Shown: in pieces, positions 1 through 8,185 of the stretch
Layout of the letters: each line of letters begins with the position of its first letter
How positions within the stretch are numbered: the first letter of the stretch is position 1
Assembly (NCBI GenBank): GCA_036396795.1
Contig: DASWKF010000097.1
Coordinates: forward strand, 1 to 64,000
DNA: 64,000 nucleotides
Source of the DNA: JAHEEM01 sp036396795
GTDB taxonomy: Bacteria; Pseudomonadota; Gammaproteobacteria; Steroidobacterales; Rariloculaceae
Reading direction: 5' to 3'
Made by a program: the position numbers and the translations under genes
Notes under the pieces: model-generated
Database searches by the model: none
What the model saw: the letters and a program-made list of their open reading frames with translations, nothing else
What the model was told of the DNA's origin: nothing

Positions 1-80
1 CCTAAATTACCACCTATGGCTGGTATAAGCTAAGCTCGAGAATGTGGACGGTTTGATTTGAAACCAGCGGGAGGGGTGCG

Positions 81-674
81 GTGAGAACTACAGACAACCG
101 TTATCGGGGAGAACGGGCACGTTTCGAGCTCGCCATGCGGATGATCGGGCACGAGGCCCGGACGGGCACGATCCGTCACTTGACCGGGCTCAGCGACGAC
201 CGGATCAGAAAGCTTTATACGAGCTACTTCAAGTTCGATGCGAAGTTGCGGATTCGCCGTCGGCGTGGAAAGACACCGACGCAGATCGCACCGCTGATCC
301 GCACGCCGGCGCGAACTCTGGAGTCCGGCGTGTTCGTCAATCTACTGCTCGCGAACGGGCTCGTATCGACGCGAGAACCGCCCGGCCCACCGCTTCGCGG
401 CAACATCGAGCTCGGAAACCGCTTCTGTGAGTGCTATGAGACACACAACCGACTGATTCCAAGACCCAGCCTGTCTTTCGAATGGGCCTGGAACTTGATG
501 CTGACCGTCCGGCGGGGCGACGAGATAGGCATTGCCCGCTGCGATGAATGCATGACGACCCATCTTTTCGACCGGCTCATGCTGCCGCGAAGCGCCTGCC
601 CCGCCTGCCCGACGCTGCGGGCTGTGCAGCCCGATCAGCGCGACACCGGGGTGAAGCCCGCGGTCTACAATTAG
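81..674 (+). CDS. FlhC-like transcriptional activator (orphan)
   Basis: This 197-residue protein resembles FlhC, the zinc-binding half of the FlhDC master activator of flagellar genes. What is visible is a helical N-terminal half with an HTH-like stretch around residues 33-47 (TGLSDDRIRKLY) and a C-terminal CxxC-x15-CxxC set (C154, C157, C173, C176) that would hold one zinc, as in FlhC. Length matches the family (about 190 residues). The start is a GTG at 81, about 10 nt after a strong GGGAGGGG ribosome site. No flhD-like gene and no flagellar gene lies in the window, so the partner and targets are unknown; FlhC-like proteins also act as activators on conjugative elements (AcaC/SetC). The NRDE gene follows after 3 nt and may be co-transcribed. 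Family assignment is fairly good; a flagellar role is unproven. Confidence 0.7.
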   Translation: MRTTDNRYRGERARFELAMRMIGHEARTGTIRHLTGLSDDRIRKLYTSYFKFDAKLRIRRRRGKTPTQIAPLIRTPARTLESGVFVNLLLANGLVSTREPPGPPLRGNIELGNRFCECYETHNRLIPRPSLSFEWAWNLMLTVRRGDEIGIARCDECMTTHLFDRLMLPRSACPACPTLRAVQPDQRDTGVKPAVYN

Positions 675-677
675 CGG

Positions 678-1445
678 ATGTGCATTGCGACGATTGCTTA
701 CGGGACATCTCGGCGCTTCCCGCTGATTTTCGCCGCCAATCGCGACGAGTTGCATTCGCGGCCGACGGCGGCGGCAAGCTGGTGGTCGGATGAGCCGGCG
801 GTGCTCGGCGGCCGCGATCTCGTCGCCGGCGGCAGCTGGCTCGCGATGAATCGAGCCGGGCGGCTGGCCGCCGTGACCAACCTGCCGGCACCGAGCGCTA
901 CCGTGGCGGCTCGTTCGCGAGGCGCGCTCGTACGCGAGTTTTTGACCGGCGACCAACCTGCGGAGCTGTTCTTCCGCGAGCTCGCAGGGCGCGCTTCAGA
1001 GTATGCGCCGTTCAATCTCCTCGGCTTCGACGGCGAGAGGCTCTACTACTTCGGCAGCGGGGCCGCCCATGCCCGGGACTTGGGCGCTGGCGTGCATGCG
1101 CTGAGCAACGCTCCCTACGGCGCGAGCTGGCCGAAGCTCGCCGCTGCGCGCGAAGGCATGCTCGAAACCCTGGGCATGGAAAATCCGGCGCCTGCGTTGC
1201 TATCGCTCCTAGCCCAAGGTGCCGACGAAAGGCCGCCTGCCGACAGCGCCGATGCACCTTGGCGCCAGTCCAGGCTCTTCATTCGGGACCGGACGCATGG
1301 TACGCGATCCTCGACAGTCATCGCGGTAACCGAGCAAGGGCGCGTGCGCTTCATGGAGCGCGGATTCGACGCCGACGGACGCTTGAGCAGTGCGCGCGAG
1401 CATGAGTTCGCGCTCGAGCCTCCTCGACTCCGGGCCGGCGCTTAG
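678..1445 (+). CDS. NRDE (TANGO2-like) family protein
   Basis: A 255-residue cytosolic protein of the NRDE/TANGO2 family. It begins MCIATIAYG and carries the family's name motif N-R-D-E at residues 21-24, followed by H-S-R-P. The Cys at position 2 would become N-terminal after Met removal, as in Ntn-hydrolase-like members. Bacterial members have no settled function; animal TANGO2 has been linked to haem and lipid handling. The gene starts 3 nt after the FlhC-like gene and ends 9 nt from the convergent esterase gene. Nothing in it looks broken. Function is not inferred beyond the family. Confidence 0.8.
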   Translation: MCIATIAYGTSRRFPLIFAANRDELHSRPTAAASWWSDEPAVLGGRDLVAGGSWLAMNRAGRLAAVTNLPAPSATVAARSRGALVREFLTGDQPAELFFRELAGRASEYAPFNLLGFDGERLYYFGSGAAHARDLGAGVHALSNAPYGASWPKLAAAREGMLETLGMENPAPALLSLLAQGADERPPADSADAPWRQSRLFIRDRTHGTRSSTVIAVTEQGRVRFMERGFDADGRLSSAREHEFALEPPRLRAGA

Positions 1446-1454
1446 CGCCGCGGC

Positions 1455-2138
1455 TCAACGACCGCCGGCGGTGCCTTCTACTATGCGCCGCGCCATCCAG
1501 TGCTTGAGATCGCGCACCTCTTCCATGCAGACGTTGTGGGCCATCGGATAGCGATGCCACTCGACGCGATACCCGAGCGCTTCGAGGTGGCGCCTGGAAT
1601 CCAGGCCCAATCCTTCAGGCACGACCGGATCGGCGCTGCCGTGCGCCATGAAGATGGGCAGGGAATCGCCGGCTGCGGCACGCTCCGCACCCAGCCTGTA
1701 TCGCAGCGGCAGATAGCCCGATAGCACGATCGCGCCGCATAGCGGCTCCGGGTATCGCAACGCCGTATACAGGGCCACTGCGGCACCCTGTGAAAAGCCG
1801 GCCAGCATGATGTGCGATGTCGGTATGCCCCGCGTCACCTCGATTTCGATCAGGGCGTTGACGGCGCGCTCACTCCAGCGGATGCCGTCCTCGTCCTCGA
1901 CACTCGAGCGATCCAGCGCGAGTATGTCGTACCAGGCACGCATGACCATGCCCTGATTGATGGTGACGGGCCGACGCGGCGCATGTGGAAACACGTAGCG
2001 GATCGCCGCCGGCAGCTCGAGATCACCGACGATCGGCTCGAAGTCGTGACCGTCGGCACCGAGGCCGTGCAACCAGATCACGGCAAACTGGGGCTCGGGT
2101 CCCGTAGCGATCTCGACCGCGTCCAGCTTCGAGCTCAT
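1455..2138 (-). CDS. Alpha/beta-hydrolase, phospholipase/carboxylesterase family
   Basis: A 227-residue cytosolic serine hydrolase of the carboxylesterase/acyl-protein-thioesterase family (EstB-like). The oxyanion loop HGLGADG lies at residues 24-30, the nucleophile elbow G-F-S-Q-G at 114-118 (Ser116), a DPVVP segment supplies the Asp, and the MAHNV segment near the C-terminus supplies the His, so the triad is complete. I chose the ATG at 2138 (MSSKLDAVEI) because family members begin close to the first strand; the frame stays open 15 codons further to 2183 but that stretch is basic and unlike the family. It is transcribed away from argR and shares its upstream region with it. Substrate unknown. 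Confidence 0.82.
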   Translation of the reverse strand: MSSKLDAVEIATGPEPQFAVIWLHGLGADGHDFEPIVGDLELPAAIRYVFPHAPRRPVTINQGMVMRAWYDILALDRSSVEDEDGIRWSERAVNALIEIEVTRGIPTSHIMLAGFSQGAAVALYTALRYPEPLCGAIVLSGYLPLRYRLGAERAAAGDSLPIFMAHGSADPVVPEGLGLDSRRHLEALGYRVEWHRYPMAHNVCMEEVRDLKHWMARRIVEGTAGGR

Positions 2139-2194
2139 CGGCAATCTCCGCAGCGGCGATCGGGCCACTTGCATTCGTTGCACATAACAGATAG

Positions 2195-2218
2195 TCTATG
2201 CGCAATTTTATTCATAGA
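2195..2218. promoter_or_regulatory. Inverted repeat, candidate ArgR operator
   Basis: The gap between the esterase and argR contains TCTATG-N12-CATAGA, a perfect 6-bp inverted repeat with an AT-rich core that includes ATTCAT, 12 nt before the argR start. ARG boxes are 18-bp imperfect palindromes built on TGAAT/ATTCA, so the right half fits well and the left half only partly. Because argR heads the arginine operon, an autoregulatory site here is expected. The symmetry is seen directly; ArgR binding is inference. Confidence 0.4.
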
Positions 2219-2229
2219 TCCCCGGTCCC

Positions 2230-2700
2230 ATGCCATCCGCTGCCGCCCAACAACAGGCACGACGCCGCGCTATCGCCCAGCTTCTCGAGCGCGAGACCAT
2301 CACGCGCCAGGCTGAGCTCGTGCGCCTCTTGAGGGCAGAGGGATTCGCCGCCACGCAGTCTAGCGTAAGCCGCGACCTCAAGGATCTTGGCGTGGCGAAG
2401 CTCAAGAGCGGCTACGCGCTCCCCGATCGCGCCAGCTCTCCGGACGATGATCGCGAGGCGCTCGCGCTCGTCGCCGAGCTGGTGCGCGATCTGCGCCCCG
2501 CCGGTCCGAATCTGCTCGTGATTACGACGGCGATCGGCGCCGCGCAGCGGGTGGCCGTCACTCTGGATCGAATCAATTGGTCGGAGATCGTCGGCACGCT
2601 CTCCGGAGACGACACTATTTTCGTCGCGACCAGCGGCCCGGCGCAGCAGCGCCGCTTGAGGACCCGTCTGCTCGAGCACCTACGAAAGGCGATGCCATGA
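2230..2700 (+). CDS. argR: Arginine repressor ArgR
   Basis: A 156-residue DNA-binding regulator of arginine metabolism. The N-terminal winged helix-turn-helix shows the recognition segment T-Q-S-S-V-S-R-D-L at residues 42-50, typical of ArgR/AhrC. The C-terminal oligomerisation and arginine-binding domain ends with G-T-L-S-G-D-D-T at 122-129, whose aspartates bind arginine. Length is as usual. It is the first gene of the arginine operon and its stop overlaps the argG start (ATGA), so translation is coupled. It likely represses this operon when arginine is plentiful, through the palindrome just upstream of its start. Confidence 0.95.
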   Translation: MPSAAAQQQARRRAIAQLLERETITRQAELVRLLRAEGFAATQSSVSRDLKDLGVAKLKSGYALPDRASSPDDDREALALVAELVRDLRPAGPNLLVITTAIGAAQRVAVTLDRINWSEIVGTLSGDDTIFVATSGPAQQRRLRTRLLEHLRKAMP

Positions 2701-3905
2701 CAAACAGCGAATCACCGATCATTCTGGCTTTCTCCGGCGGTCTGGACACCTCGTTCTGCGTGCCGTGGCTGAAGGAGACTTACGGGTGCCCCGTAGTGAC
2801 GGCGACGATCAACACCGGCGGGCTCGACGTTCCTTCGAGCGATGCGCTTGCCGAACGCGCGCTCGCCTTAGGTGCTGCCGATCATGTGCTCATCGAGGCA
2901 CGCGCCGATTTCTTCGACGCGGTACTGAAATACCTGATCATGGGCAATGTGCGCCGCGGGCAACTGTATCCGCTGTGCGTCGGAGCCGAACGCGGCGTTC
3001 AGGCCCGGCACCTCGCGGAGCTTGCCAAGCGGCTCGGTGTCGCGACGGTCGCTCACGGCTGCACCGCCGCCGGCAACGACCAGGTGCGCTTCGAGGTCAT
3101 CCTGCGAACGCTCGCGCCGGGCCTTCAGATCCTCGCACCGGTACGTGATCACTCCTGGGCCCGCGAGGATCAGCTCACGTATCTGAAGCAGCGTGGTCTG
3201 CCGATTCCGGCGACGGGGTCGAAGTACTCGATCAATCGCGGCCTCTGGGGCGTCACGATCGGCGGCACGGAGACTCTGAGCTCCGCGGAGAGCATCCCCG
3301 AGTCGGCATGGGTCTTGAGCTCGGCGGCACACACCGATCCCGCGCCGCCCGAGGAACTGAGCGTGGGCTTCGAAACGGGCGTCCCCATCGCGGTCGACGG
3401 CGAGCGGCTCGGCCCGGTTGCGCTCATCGAGCGCCTCGAGAGCATCGGCCGAAAGTTCGGCATCGGCCGCGGCATCCACTTGGGCGATACGATCATCGGC
3501 ACCAAGGGGCGGGTCGCGTTTGAGGCCCCGGCCGCCGAAATCCTGCTGACCTCGCACCGTGAGCTCGAGAAGCTCACGCTCACGGCCGTGCAGCAGCGGG
3601 TCAAGGAGCCGCTGGGCCTGATCTACGGCGATCTGGTGCACGAGGGCAAGCAGCTCGATCCTGCCTGCCGCGACATCGAAGCGCTGCTCGTATCCTCGCA
3701 GCAGCGCGTGACCGGCAGCGTGCGCTGCCGGCTGCGGCCCGGCAGCCTGTTCGTCCTCGGCGTCGAATCGCCGCACTCGTTGATGGCTGCGAGCCGTGGC
3801 AAGTACGGGGAATCGGCCGGTGAGTGGACGCCGGCCGATGCGTTGGGTTTTTCCACGATACTTTCGATACCGGGGATGCTCTATACCCGGGCGCGAGGCC
3901 AATGA
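2697..3905 (+). CDS. argG: Argininosuccinate synthase
   Basis: A 402-residue ATP-dependent ligase that joins citrulline and aspartate. The PP-loop AFSGGLDTS lies at residues 11-19, and the HGCTAAGNDQVRFE segment is the family's citrulline/aspartate-binding signature. The start is the ATG at 2697 overlapping the argR stop; the frame is open upstream but that part lies inside argR. The next gene starts one base after its stop. Xanthomonads also put argG at the head of a compact cluster with an N-acyl-ornithine carbamoyltransferase, which fits this operon. Confidence 0.95.
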   Translation: MTNSESPIILAFSGGLDTSFCVPWLKETYGCPVVTATINTGGLDVPSSDALAERALALGAADHVLIEARADFFDAVLKYLIMGNVRRGQLYPLCVGAERGVQARHLAELAKRLGVATVAHGCTAAGNDQVRFEVILRTLAPGLQILAPVRDHSWAREDQLTYLKQRGLPIPATGSKYSINRGLWGVTIGGTETLSSAESIPESAWVLSSAAHTDPAPPEELSVGFETGVPIAVDGERLGPVALIERLESIGRKFGIGRGIHLGDTIIGTKGRVAFEAPAAEILLTSHRELEKLTLTAVQQRVKEPLGLIYGDLVHEGKQLDPACRDIEALLVSSQQRVTGSVRCRLRPGSLFVLGVESPHSLMAASRGKYGESAGEWTPADALGFSTILSIPGMLYTRARGQ

Positions 3906-3906
3906 T

Positions 3907-4977
3907 ATGCGCCCTTTGATCGTCGATAAGATCGCCTCCGTCGCAATCGCCAACGACCTGAGCCACGAATTGCGCATCAACGCCACGATACCCTGCGAGG
4001 AAGGCGTGCTGATCGCGGCCGAAGTGCTCAACAACAAGTCGCGCTATAACACGCTCGAGCTCACGAGCGGCCGCATGGCCCAAGTCAAACGCGGCGACAT
4101 CATCGTCGGCGCGCTGGGTCACCGAAAAGCTTTATTCGGATATTCGGGACATATTCCGGAGAAGCTCGTGCCCGGCGACATCATCCAGATTCTCAATCTC
4201 GGCGGCGTGATGGGGATCTGCGACTCGATCAACCCGAATCAAGGCCACCCGTTCGACTGCCGAGTTCTCGGCGTCATTCTCGAGTTTCCGTATCTCGGAG
4301 AGCGCATCGGCGTGCCCGCACGTGTCGGCGAGCGGCCCTTTACGGACGGCGCGGCGATGAACGTGCGCGGCGTGCCCGTCGTCGCCATCGCCGGCACCTG
4401 CATGGACTCGGGCAAGACGGTGGCAGCGTGCGCGGCAATCAGCCGTTTCCGTCACAACGGCCTTGCCGTCAACGCCTTCAAGGCGACCGGTGTCGCGCTG
4501 CGCCGCGACATTCTCGCGATGGAGGATGCAGGCGCGCGGCGTACCGGCATCTTCACCGACCACGGCATCGTCGCGACGACATCCGCCAACGCGCCCTCGC
4601 TGACGCGGCGACTGCTGACGACACTGGCGGAGGACCGCCCTGATCTGATCACCTTCGAGCTCGGTGACGGCCTGCTCGGCGCTTACGGCGTCGAGGCCAT
4701 TCTCAAGGACCGGGAAGTCCGCGATACCTTCAGCGCGGTGGTGCTCTGCGCAAACGATCCAGTCGGCGCCTGGGGCGGCGTCAAGCTGCTACGAGAGGTC
4801 TTCGGCATCGAACCCGCCGTCGTGACCGGGCCGGCCACGGACAATCAGGTCGGCATCGACATCATCCGCGAGCGCGTCGACGTACCGGCGATCAACGCGC
4901 TCACCAACGGAGCGGACCTGGGCGATCTGCTGCAAGAGAGGCTCGGCCTTCGCCGCAAAGCAGTGGAGTCTGCATGA
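3907..4977 (+). CDS. Uncharacterised P-loop protein in the arginine operon (DUF1611/dethiobiotin-synthetase-like fold)
   Basis: A 356-residue protein of unknown function wedged between argG and argC, starting one base after the argG stop and overlapping the argC start by ATGA. The first ~135 residues look beta-rich, with conserved-looking GALGHRKALFGYSGH and NLGGVMGICDS segments. The C-terminal part carries a Walker A of the form G-T-x4-G-K-T (GTCMDSGKT) followed by KATGVALRRD and FELGDGLLGAYG. This spacing is that of dethiobiotin synthetase and of DUF1611 proteins; the DUF1611 protein DgcN has been reported, as I recall, to be a D-glutamate N-acetyltransferase. Xanthomonas clusters have the deacylase gene argE' near this position. 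No known acylglutamate synthase or deacylase lies in this operon, so a role in acyl-group handling is possible but unproven. I chose the ATG at 3907; the 37 codons upstream lie inside argG and look like shadow translation. Confidence 0.85.
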   Translation: MRPLIVDKIASVAIANDLSHELRINATIPCEEGVLIAAEVLNNKSRYNTLELTSGRMAQVKRGDIIVGALGHRKALFGYSGHIPEKLVPGDIIQILNLGGVMGICDSINPNQGHPFDCRVLGVILEFPYLGERIGVPARVGERPFTDGAAMNVRGVPVVAIAGTCMDSGKTVAACAAISRFRHNGLAVNAFKATGVALRRDILAMEDAGARRTGIFTDHGIVATTSANAPSLTRRLLTTLAEDRPDLITFELGDGLLGAYGVEAILKDREVRDTFSAVVLCANDPVGAWGGVKLLREVFGIEPAVVTGPATDNQVGIDIIRERVDVPAINALTNGADLGDLLQERLGLRRKAVESA

Positions 4978-6038
4978 GCTCGGAAACACTGCCGGCGATC
5001 GTCCTCGGCGGCTCCGGCTACGTCGCCGGAGAGTTTCTGCGGCTGATCGCGCACCATCCGCGGCTACGGCTTGCCGCCGCGGTATCGAGCAGCGCGGTCG
5101 GTGAAGCGATCGCAGCACGTTTCCCGCATCTCCGGGCCGCCTATCCGGCGCAGCGCTTCGCGGCGCTCGACGACGTCCTCGGACGCCTCGGCGACGCGCC
5201 GCGCTGGGTTGCCGTATCGGCAGCCCCTCACGGCGCCTCGGCCACGCTGATCGACAGAGTGCTCTGTGCGGCCGAATCGGCTGGGGTCGAGGTGTCAGTC
5301 GTCGACGCATCGGCGGATTTCCGTTATCGCTCGGCGGAGAGCTATGAGCGTGTGTACGGCACTGCGCACGGTGCGCCGCAACGCCTCGCGGCTTTTCGCT
5401 GCGCTGTGCCGGAGCAGCTCGCGATGATCGACACGCCGCATGCCGCTCAGCCCGGTTGCTTCGCCACCGCGATGTTGCTGGCAATCGTTCCCCTGCTGGC
5501 GAAGCGCTTGAGCGAGCCTGTTTTCTACGTCAGCGCCATCACCGGCAGCACCGGAGCCGGCGGCACGCCACGTGAAACGACGCATCACCCGGTGCGCCAA
5601 AGCAATGTATTTGCATACCAGCCGCTCAAGCATCGCCACCATTCGGAGGTGGTCGAGCTCACGCGAGCGGCGACGCGGCAGCAGGTCGAGCTGCACTTCG
5701 TACCGCACTCAGGGCCGTTTGCTCGCGGCATACACGCGACCGTGTTCGCGGCGCGGGCGTCGGCCGCGTCGGCCGCCGAGATCGAAGCCGCTCTGCAGGA
5801 TTACTATCGCGATTCGGCCTTCGTCGAAGTGCTGGATGCACCGCCGCGACTCAAAGATATCGTCGGCAGCAACTACGCTCGCTTGAGCGTGAGCGCCGAT
5901 GATGAAGCGATCAGTGTCTGTTGTGTCGTCGACAACCTTGTGAAGGGCGCCGCGGGCGGGGCGATGCAGTGGGTCAACCGCCTCTGCGGCTGGCCCGAGA
6001 CCGACGGCCTCACGATCACGCCGGCGGGGTGGCTATGA
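4974..6038 (+). CDS. argC: N-acetyl(acyl)-gamma-glutamyl-phosphate reductase
   Basis: A 354-residue NADPH-dependent reductase making N-acylglutamate semialdehyde. The nucleotide-binding loop VLGGSGYVAGE lies at residues 10-20, DASADFR at 111-117, and the catalytic Cys in Q-P-G-C-F-A at residue 162. Both ends overlap their neighbours (ATGA at each junction), so it is translationally coupled to the P-loop gene and to argD. Length is slightly above the usual 310-345. Whether its substrate carries an acetyl or succinyl group depends on the carbamoyltransferase question described for the gene at 7179. Confidence 0.95.
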   Translation: MSSETLPAIVLGGSGYVAGEFLRLIAHHPRLRLAAAVSSSAVGEAIAARFPHLRAAYPAQRFAALDDVLGRLGDAPRWVAVSAAPHGASATLIDRVLCAAESAGVEVSVVDASADFRYRSAESYERVYGTAHGAPQRLAAFRCAVPEQLAMIDTPHAAQPGCFATAMLLAIVPLLAKRLSEPVFYVSAITGSTGAGGTPRETTHHPVRQSNVFAYQPLKHRHHSEVVELTRAATRQQVELHFVPHSGPFARGIHATVFAARASAASAAEIEAALQDYYRDSAFVEVLDAPPRLKDIVGSNYARLSVSADDEAISVCCVVDNLVKGAAGGAMQWVNRLCGWPETDGLTITPAGWL

Positions 6039-7192
6039 TGCAGGCGCCGGCCGCTCAGCTCACCGAAGTCTACCCGATGCTGCCCTTCGTCCCGCTGCGC
6101 GGCGAGGGGGTCTACCTCGAGGACGAGCACGGCCGGCGGGTGCTGGATTTGTATGGGGGTCACGCCGTCGCGGCGCTGGGCTACGGTCATCCGCGGCTCA
6201 CGGCCGCGCTGGTGAAACAGGCTCGCGAGCTCTATTTTCAGACCAACGCCGTGAATCTGCGGATTCGCGAGGAAGCCGCGCAAAGCCTCGCCGACTTCGC
6301 GCCTGCGGGCTTGAGCCGCGTGTTCTTCGTCAACAGCGGCGCCGAGGCCAACGAGAACGCTCTGCGCTTGGCGCTGCGCTCCACAGGCCGCGACAAGATT
6401 GTTGCCGTGGAGCATGCCTTCCACGGCCGCACGGCCGCAGCGGCCGCCGTCACCTGGGGCGCGAAGGGCCGCTGGTACGGATTTCCGCGCACGCCCATGG
6501 ACGTCGTGTTCGTGCCGCGCAACGACGTCGACGCCTTGATGAGGGCTGTCGACAAAGCCACCGCCGGCCTGATCATCGAGCCGGTGCAGGGGCTCGCTGG
6601 CGCGTTCGATTTTTCGCCGGCGTTCATCGCCGCCACGAGGCAGGCTTGCAGCGCCAACGGAGCGTTGCTGATCTTCGACGAGGTGCAGACTGGCATGGGC
6701 CGGCTCGGCGCCCCTTTCGGCGCCGACCTGTTCGGCGTCACTCCGGATCTGCTGACGACCGCCAAAGGTCTCGGCGGCGGTTACCCTTGCGGCGCAGTTC
6801 TGATGACGAACGAGCTCGCCCAGGAGCTCAAGCCCGGCGATCTCGGCACGACTTTCGGCGGCGGGCCGATGGCCTGCGCGGTCGTCAAGGCCGTGATCGA
6901 AGCGATCGTCGAGGAGCGGCTTCTGGATCGGGTCCGGGAGGTCTCGGCGGTGATTCGGGAAACCTGCGTCGTCGGTCCGGTCACGGCAATTCAGGGAGCC
7001 GGGTTTCTGCTCGGACTGAAGACCCGGGGCCCCGCCGCCACAGTGCGCGACCGGCTGCTCGCAAAGAATATTCTCGTCGGCACGAGCGCAGATCCGAACG
7101 TGCTGCGAATGTTGCCGCCGCTCATCCTCGATTCCGCGCACGCACGGTTGCTGGCAACGACGCTCGAAGGACTCAGCAATGAATCTATTTAA
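6035..7192 (+). CDS. argD: Acetylornithine (acylornithine) aminotransferase
   Basis: A 385-residue class III PLP aminotransferase that converts N-acylglutamate semialdehyde to N-acylornithine. FFVNSGAEANENA lies at residues 97-109, the FDEVQTG aspartate at 215, and the PLP lysine in T-A-K-G-L-G-G-G at 244. The start is one of two adjacent ATGs (6035 or 6038); the first overlaps the argC stop. The 3' end overlaps the carbamoyltransferase gene by 14 nt. Class III enzymes of this kind often also accept succinylated substrates, so this gene does not settle the acyl-group question. Confidence 0.93.
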   Translation: MMQAPAAQLTEVYPMLPFVPLRGEGVYLEDEHGRRVLDLYGGHAVAALGYGHPRLTAALVKQARELYFQTNAVNLRIREEAAQSLADFAPAGLSRVFFVNSGAEANENALRLALRSTGRDKIVAVEHAFHGRTAAAAAVTWGAKGRWYGFPRTPMDVVFVPRNDVDALMRAVDKATAGLIIEPVQGLAGAFDFSPAFIAATRQACSANGALLIFDEVQTGMGRLGAPFGADLFGVTPDLLTTAKGLGGGYPCGAVLMTNELAQELKPGDLGTTFGGGPMACAVVKAVIEAIVEERLLDRVREVSAVIRETCVVGPVTAIQGAGFLLGLKTRGPAATVRDRLLAKNILVGTSADPNVLRMLPPLILDSAHARLLATTLEGLSNESI

Positions 7193-8180
7193 CGATTTGG
7201 CAGATTTTTCGACACAGGAAATCGGCGGGCTGCTCACGCTTGCACGACGCTTGCAACAACATCCCGAACCTCGCGCCTTGGAGGGGAAGGTACTGTCGTT
7301 GCTGTTCCTGAGCCCGTCCTTGCGGACGCTCGCGTCCTTTCAAGCGGCCATGACCCGGCTCGGTGGTGGGTCCTTCGTGATCTCGCCCGACATGTCGATA
7401 CACGGCATCGAAACGCGCCCTGGTATCGTCATGGACGGCGCTGCCGCCGAGCATATCCGGGAAGCCGTTCCTGTGATCGCGTCCTACGGGGATATCATGG
7501 GCATTCGCGCATTCGCCGAGCGACGCGTCCTCGGCGACGACCTCGCCGACCGCGAATACAAAGAGCTCACGAGCCTCGTGAGCGTGCCGCTGATCAACAT
7601 GGAGTCGGCGATTCAGCATCCGTGCCAGAGCCTCGCCGACTGGAAAACCATGGATGAGCTCGGAATTCCCGCGCAGGGCGGCCGCTTCGTCCTTTCGTGG
7701 GCGTACCATCCGCGCGCGCTGCCGTTGGCGGTACCGGCAGCAACCGTGAAGATGGCCGCCATGCGGGGCATGGACGTCGTTGTGCTGCGCCCCGACGGTT
7801 TTGCGCTTCCCGAGCCGATCATGGCGCGCGCCCGAGAGCTCGCCGAGGCCTCGGGGGGCCGAGTTACCGAAACCGAGGATCGCGCCGAGGCACTCGAAGG
7901 CGCACATGTGATCTACGCCAAGTCCTGGTCATCCACCCGCCACTATGGCGATCGCCCGAGAGATCAAGCTCTGCGAGAACCGCTTGTGGATTGGTGCATC
8001 GACGAGCCATGGTTCGAAACGGCGCAACCGGATTGCCGCTTCATGCACTGCCTTCCGGTACGGCGCGGGGTTGTAGTGGCCGACCGGATCCTCGACGGGC
8101 CGCGCAGCGTCGTAATACGCGAAGCTCAGAATCGCATGTTCGCGCAGATGGCAGTGCTCCACCAGATGCTGAAGGGGTAA
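7179..8180 (+). CDS. argF': N-acylornithine carbamoyltransferase (acetyl- or succinyl-type, ArgF')
   Basis: A 333-residue transcarbamylase. It has the N-acyl-ornithine features rather than those of OTCase: S-P-S-L-R-T at 45-50 for carbamoyl phosphate, HPCQSLAD, AKSW, and HCLPVRR. Compared from memory with Xanthomonas campestris AOTCase and Bacteroides fragilis SOTCase, it reads closer to SOTCase (IVMDG, EHIREAVPVI, YHPRALPLAVP). The residue that discriminates the acyl group, Glu92 in AOTCase and Pro90 in SOTCase, is Ala90 here, and the carboxylated Lys302 of AOTCase is Val. This favours succinylornithine or another acyl form as substrate. It overlaps argD by 14 nt. The product, N-acylcitrulline, would need a deacylase that is not encoded nearby. 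Confidence 0.88.
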   Translation: MNLFNDLADFSTQEIGGLLTLARRLQQHPEPRALEGKVLSLLFLSPSLRTLASFQAAMTRLGGGSFVISPDMSIHGIETRPGIVMDGAAAEHIREAVPVIASYGDIMGIRAFAERRVLGDDLADREYKELTSLVSVPLINMESAIQHPCQSLADWKTMDELGIPAQGGRFVLSWAYHPRALPLAVPAATVKMAAMRGMDVVVLRPDGFALPEPIMARARELAEASGGRVTETEDRAEALEGAHVIYAKSWSSTRHYGDRPRDQALREPLVDWCIDEPWFETAQPDCRFMHCLPVRRGVVVADRILDGPRSVVIREAQNRMFAQMAVLHQMLKG

Positions 8181-8185
8181 GGGAG

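Noticed and set aside
2868..4037. Minus-strand 389-codon frame across argG
   Set aside because: Antisense to argG and the P-loop gene; no domain, composition typical of shadow frames in GC-rich DNA.
5873..7237. Minus-strand 454-codon frame across argD
   Set aside because: Antisense to argD; no recognisable motifs.
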